Shown in pieces: positions 60,816-64,000 of a stretch of DNA of 64,000 bases. The translations under genes and the position numbers were made by a program. Every line of letters starts with the position of its first letter. The stretch's first letter is position 1. This DNA is from Pseudarthrobacter sp. MM222 (GTDB taxonomy: Bacteria > Actinomycetota > Actinomycetes > Actinomycetales > Micrococcaceae), in the NCBI RefSeq assembly GCF_947090775.1, contig NZ_OX352321.1:2046001-2110000 (forward strand), in the 5' to 3' direction. Below the pieces are notes generated by a model. The model was given only the letters and a program-made list of their open reading frames with translations. It was not told the DNA's origin and searched no databases.

Positions 60816-60821
60816 TAGCAT
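60816..60821 (+). promoter_or_regulatory. -10 box of uvrA (leaderless)
   Basis: TAGCAT ends 7 bases before the uvrA GTG start codon. Confidence 0.65.
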
Positions 60822-60828
60822 TGGTAGC

Positions 60829-63810
60829 GTGCCTAAAGCCGTAGCTGAAGATCCAGCCGTTGATGACAAGCCCGAACCTATGAGTACCGTCCCGATGGGC
60901 TCCGTTCCGGTGAGCGCCGCAAAACCGGGCCGCGCCGTCGATTCCCGTCCCGAGGTAAAGCGTCCGGACATGTCCCGCCTGGTGGTCAAGGGCGCGCGCG
61001 AACACAACCTGCGGAACGTGGACCTCGACCTGCCGCGGGACTCCATGATCGTCTTCACCGGCTTGTCCGGTTCGGGCAAGTCCTCCCTCGCCTTCGACAC
61101 GATCTTCGCCGAGGGACAGCGCCGCTACGTCGAGTCGCTCTCCGCCTACGCCCGACAGTTCCTGGGCCAGGTGGACAAGCCCGACGTCGACTTCATCGAA
61201 GGCCTCTCGCCCGCGGTTTCGATTGACCAGAAGTCCACGAGCAAGAACCCACGCTCCACCGTGGGCACCATCACGGAGATCTACGACTACATGCGCCTGT
61301 TGTGGGCCCGTGTCGGCCGCCCGCACTGCCCTGTTTGCGGGGAACCGGTGACAAAGCAGACCCCGCAGCAGATCGTGGACCAGCTGCTGGAGCTGCCGGA
61401 GGGCACCCGCTTCCAGGTCCTGGCACCGGTGGTCCGCGGGCGCAAGGGCGAATTCGTTGAGCTGTTCAAGGAACTGACGGCCAAGGGCTACTCGCGTGCC
61501 CGGGTGGACGAGAAGCTCATCCAGCTCAGTGATCCGCCCAAGCTGGGCAAGCAGTTCAAGCACACCATCGAAGTGGTGGTGGACCGGTTGGTGGTCAAGG
61601 AGGGCATCAGCCAGCGCCTCACCGACTCGGTGGAGACCGCCCTCGGGCTGGCCGAGGGCCGCGTCCTCGCCGAATTCGTGGACCTCGAAGCCGATGACGC
61701 GGAACGCGTCAGGGCGTTCTCCGAGCACCTCGCGTGCCCCAACGAGCACCCGCTCGCGATCGACGAGATCGAACCGCGTTCCTTCTCGTTCAACAACCCC
61801 TTCGGCGCATGCTCCGCCTGCAGCGGCATCGGCACGAAGCTCGAAGTCGATGAGGAACTCATCATCCCGAACGGGGAGCTGTCCCTCTCGGAAGGTGCCA
61901 TCGCGCCCTGGTCCCTCGGGACGGCAACGACGGAATACTGGAACCGGCTGCTCGGCGGGCTGGCCAAGGAACTCGGCTTCTCGATGAAGACCCCGTGGGA
62001 CAAGCTCTCCGAGGACACCCGCCAAACCGTGCTGCACGGCAAAGACCACAAGGTGGTGGTGCAGTACCGCAACCGCTTCGGCCGGGAACGCAAGTACAGC
62101 ACCGGCTTTGAGGGCGTCATCCAGTACGTCCACCGCAAGCACCTCGAAACCGACTCGGACAAGGCCCGGGACCGATACGAGGAATACATGCGGCAGATCC
62201 CGTGCCCGGTCTGCAGCGGCGCGCGCCTGAACCCGGCATCCCTCTCGGTGCTGATCAACGGCCATAACATCGCCCAGGTAGCTGCCCTGCCGATGCGCGA
62301 GTGCGCCGACTTCCTGAACAACCTGGTCCTCACGGACCGCGAGGCCCAGATCGCGCACCAAGTCCTGAAGGAAATTCAGGCCCGGCTGACTTTCCTCCTC
62401 GACGTCGGCCTCGAGTACCTGAACCTGGAACGGCCCTCCGGCACGCTCTCCGGCGGCGAAGCCCAGCGGATCCGGCTCGCCACCCAGATTGGCTCCGGCC
62501 TCGTCGGCGTTCTCTACGTCCTCGACGAGCCGTCCATCGGGCTGCACCAGCGCGACAACCGCCGCTTGATCGAAACGCTCACTCGGTTGCGGGACCTCGG
62601 CAACACCCTGATCGTGGTCGAGCACGACGAAGACACCATCCAGGAGGCCGACTGGGTCGTCGACATCGGACCCGGCGCCGGCGAGCACGGCGGCATGGTG
62701 GTCCACTCCGGGTCCTACAAGGAACTGCTGGAGAACACCGCGTCCCTGACCGGTGACTACCTCTCCGGCCGGAAGCAGATCGAGATCCCGCGGAAACGCC
62801 GCAAGTACGACAAGAAGCGGGAACTCAAGGTGGTCGGCGCCAAGGAGAACAACCTCCTGAACGTGGACGCCACCTTCCCGCTTGGCCTGTTCACGGCGGT
62901 GACGGGCGTCAGCGGCTCCGGCAAGTCAACCCTCGTCAACGAGATTCTCTACAAGGTGCTCGCCAACAAGCTCAACGGCGCCAAGCAGGTGGCCGGACGG
63001 CACAAGCTGATCCAGGGCCTGGAACACCTCGACAAGGTCGTGCACGTGGACCAGAGCCCGATCGGGCGCACGCCGCGCTCCAACCCGGCGACCTACACGG
63101 GCGTGTTCGACAACATTCGCAAGCTCTTCGCCGAGACCACCGAAGCGAAGGTCCGCGGCTACCAGCCGGGCCGGTTCTCCTTCAACGTCAAGGGCGGCCG
63201 CTGCGAAGCCTGCTCCGGTGACGGCACGCTGAAGATCGAAATGAACTTCCTGCCGGACGTCTACGTCCCGTGCGAGGTATGCCACGGTGCCCGGTACAAC
63301 CGGGAAACGCTGGAGGTGCACTACAAGGGCAAGACCATAGCGGACGTGTTGAACATGCCAATCGAAGAGGGCGCCGAGTTCTTTGCGGCGTTCTCGCCGA
63401 TCGCCCGGCACCTGTCCACGCTCGTCGACGTCGGGCTCGGCTACGTGCGGCTGGGCCAGCCCGCCACGACGCTTTCCGGCGGCGAGGCCCAGCGGGTAAA
63501 GCTCGCGGCGGAACTGCAGAAGCGCTCCAACGGCCGCAGCATCTACGTGCTGGACGAACCCACCACGGGACTGCACTTCGAGGACATCCGGAAGCTGCTC
63601 ATGGTGCTGCAGGGCCTCGTGGACAAGGGCAACACCGTCATCACCATCGAGCACAACCTCGACGTCATCAAGAGTGCCGACTGGATCGTGGATCTGGGAC
63701 CCGACGGCGGATCCGGCGGCGGACGCATCGTTGCCTCCGGCACCCCGGAGCAAGTCGCCAAATCCACGGAAAGCCACACGGCAGCCTTCCTGGCCGACAT
63801 CCTGGCCTGA
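60829..63810 (+). CDS. uvrA: UvrABC excinuclease subunit A
   Basis: A 993-residue ABC-type damage sensor. Two ATPase modules: Walker A '[17 protein letters not shown]' and '[16 protein letters not shown]', signatures '[13 protein letters not shown]' and '[13 protein letters not shown]'. Zinc modules are seen in 'CPVCGEPV', 'CSACSGIG', 'CPVCSGAR' and '[11 protein letters not shown] ... CEVCHG'. The first 45 residues before '[16 protein letters not shown]' are an unusual, Pro/Val-rich extension. It scans DNA for bulky lesions and loads UvrB. The LexA box and leaderless -10 upstream indicate SOS induction. The ABC/GntR operon ends 89 bases before it. Confidence 0.97.
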   Translation: MPKAVAEDPAVDDKPEPMSTVPMGSVPVSAAKPGRAVDSRPEVKRPDMSRLVVKGAREHNLRNVDLDLPRDSMIVFTGLSGSGKSSLAFDTIFAEGQRRYVESLSAYARQFLGQVDKPDVDFIEGLSPAVSIDQKSTSKNPRSTVGTITEIYDYMRLLWARVGRPHCPVCGEPVTKQTPQQIVDQLLELPEGTRFQVLAPVVRGRKGEFVELFKELTAKGYSRARVDEKLIQLSDPPKLGKQFKHTIEVVVDRLVVKEGISQRLTDSVETALGLAEGRVLAEFVDLEADDAERVRAFSEHLACPNEHPLAIDEIEPRSFSFNNPFGACSACSGIGTKLEVDEELIIPNGELSLSEGAIAPWSLGTATTEYWNRLLGGLAKELGFSMKTPWDKLSEDTRQTVLHGKDHKVVVQYRNRFGRERKYSTGFEGVIQYVHRKHLETDSDKARDRYEEYMRQIPCPVCSGARLNPASLSVLINGHNIAQVAALPMRECADFLNNLVLTDREAQIAHQVLKEIQARLTFLLDVGLEYLNLERPSGTLSGGEAQRIRLATQIGSGLVGVLYVLDEPSIGLHQRDNRRLIETLTRLRDLGNTLIVVEHDEDTIQEADWVVDIGPGAGEHGGMVVHSGSYKELLENTASLTGDYLSGRKQIEIPRKRRKYDKKRELKVVGAKENNLLNVDATFPLGLFTAVTGVSGSGKSTLVNEILYKVLANKLNGAKQVAGRHKLIQGLEHLDKVVHVDQSPIGRTPRSNPATYTGVFDNIRKLFAETTEAKVRGYQPGRFSFNVKGGRCEACSGDGTLKIEMNFLPDVYVPCEVCHGARYNRETLEVHYKGKTIADVLNMPIEEGAEFFAAFSPIARHLSTLVDVGLGYVRLGQPATTLSGGEAQRVKLAAELQKRSNGRSIYVLDEPTTGLHFEDIRKLLMVLQGLVDKGNTVITIEHNLDVIKSADWIVDLGPDGGSGGGRIVASGTPEQVAKSTESHTAAFLADILA

Positions 63811-63833
63811 GTCCGCCCGGGCCCATCAACCCG

Positions 63834-63873
63834 GTGTGGGCCGGCGGCGTTCCGGAACGCCGCCGGCCCACAC
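63834..63873 (+). terminator. Palindromic terminator of uvrA
   Basis: A perfect 40-base palindrome (20-bp arms, GTGTGGGCCGGCGGCGTTCC and its complement) 24 bases after the uvrA stop. There is no T-run. Confidence 0.75.
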
Positions 63874-63967
63874 GGGGCCGGGCATAACAAGGGGAAGTTC
63901 TCCCCGATGTATTCCCTGCGGGGAATGCGAGTTTCTGGCATCCCGGCACTCGTGAGAAACTAGGCCG

Positions 63968-64000
63968 GTGACCCTTACAACAGTGCCCGTGATCTTTGAC
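63968..64000 (+). CDS. Possible start of a HAD-like gene (truncated by window end)
   Basis: A GTG at 63968 opens a frame reading 'TLTTVPVIFD' up to the window edge. 'PVIFD' resembles the first motif of HAD phosphatases, but eleven codons are too few for a firm call and no clear ribosome site is seen. Confidence 0.3.
   Translation, partial: MTLTTVPVIFD

Overview
The window is a high-GC actinobacterial chromosome segment. Gene content and style fit a soil Micrococcaceae (Arthrobacter/Pseudarthrobacter-like): rpsA-coaE-uvrB-terC-uvrA synteny, a CoaE fused to a GrpB-like domain, DUF4193, DUF3516 and DUF6457 proteins, LigD-type polymerase, many GTG starts, and several genes with a TANNNT -10 box only 6-7 nt before the start codon (leaderless). 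This assignment is inference from content; no rRNA or tRNA gene is present.

Layout. 1-6.6 kb: the end of a LigD polymerase-domain gene, a secreted phosphoesterase, a cyclopropane-fatty-acid synthase-like enzyme, small hydrolase/acetyltransferase genes, a TMEM175-type channel, a cupredoxin lipoprotein and DUF4193. 6.7-13.5 kb: zinc alcohol dehydrogenase, a response regulator and histidine kinase arranged tail-to-tail with overlapping 3' ends, an HtaA-domain protein, a trypsin-PDZ protease and a short SARP/BTAD regulator. 13.5-16.5 kb: an SOS translesion cluster, umuDC diverging from a DinB2-like polymerase, with a LexA box between them. 16.8-21 kb: a small membrane protein, an Sua5/YciO protein, DUF6457, a convergent intergenic repeat array and a YdeP-type molybdopterin oxidoreductase.

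21.6-30.2 kb holds the most striking locus: a 2268-residue secreted animal-type haem peroxidase with RTX calcium repeats, six FN3 domains and two Ig-like domains, followed by a Tat-type multicopper oxidase. This resembles the peroxidase/multicopper-oxidase partnership known from bacterial Mn(II) oxidation. 30-38 kb: acyl-CoA ligase, erythromycin-esterase-like protein, universal stress protein, HAD protein, PiT phosphate transporter and RibD-like reductase.

38-51 kb is core housekeeping: polA, an Eis-like acetyltransferase, rpsA with a strong promoter, long leader and terminator, a second and larger repeat array between convergent genes, a YigZ/IMPACT protein diverging from coaE over a 22-bp shared promoter, uvrB, and terC behind a probable yybP-ykoY Mn2+ riboswitch. 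51-64 kb: proline iminopeptidase and GNAT pair, DUF3516 helicase, trans-aconitate methyltransferase-like enzyme, a translationally coupled asymmetric ABC exporter pair with a GntR regulator, and LexA-controlled uvrA.

Themes: DNA repair and damage tolerance (LigD polymerase domain, UmuDC, DinB2, PolA, UvrB, UvrA) with an identical 15-base LexA-box core upstream of umuD and uvrA; extracellular redox enzymes and possible manganese handling; and two related families of GGACATG-containing tandem hairpin repeats, both placed exactly between convergent genes, which I could not match to any named element.
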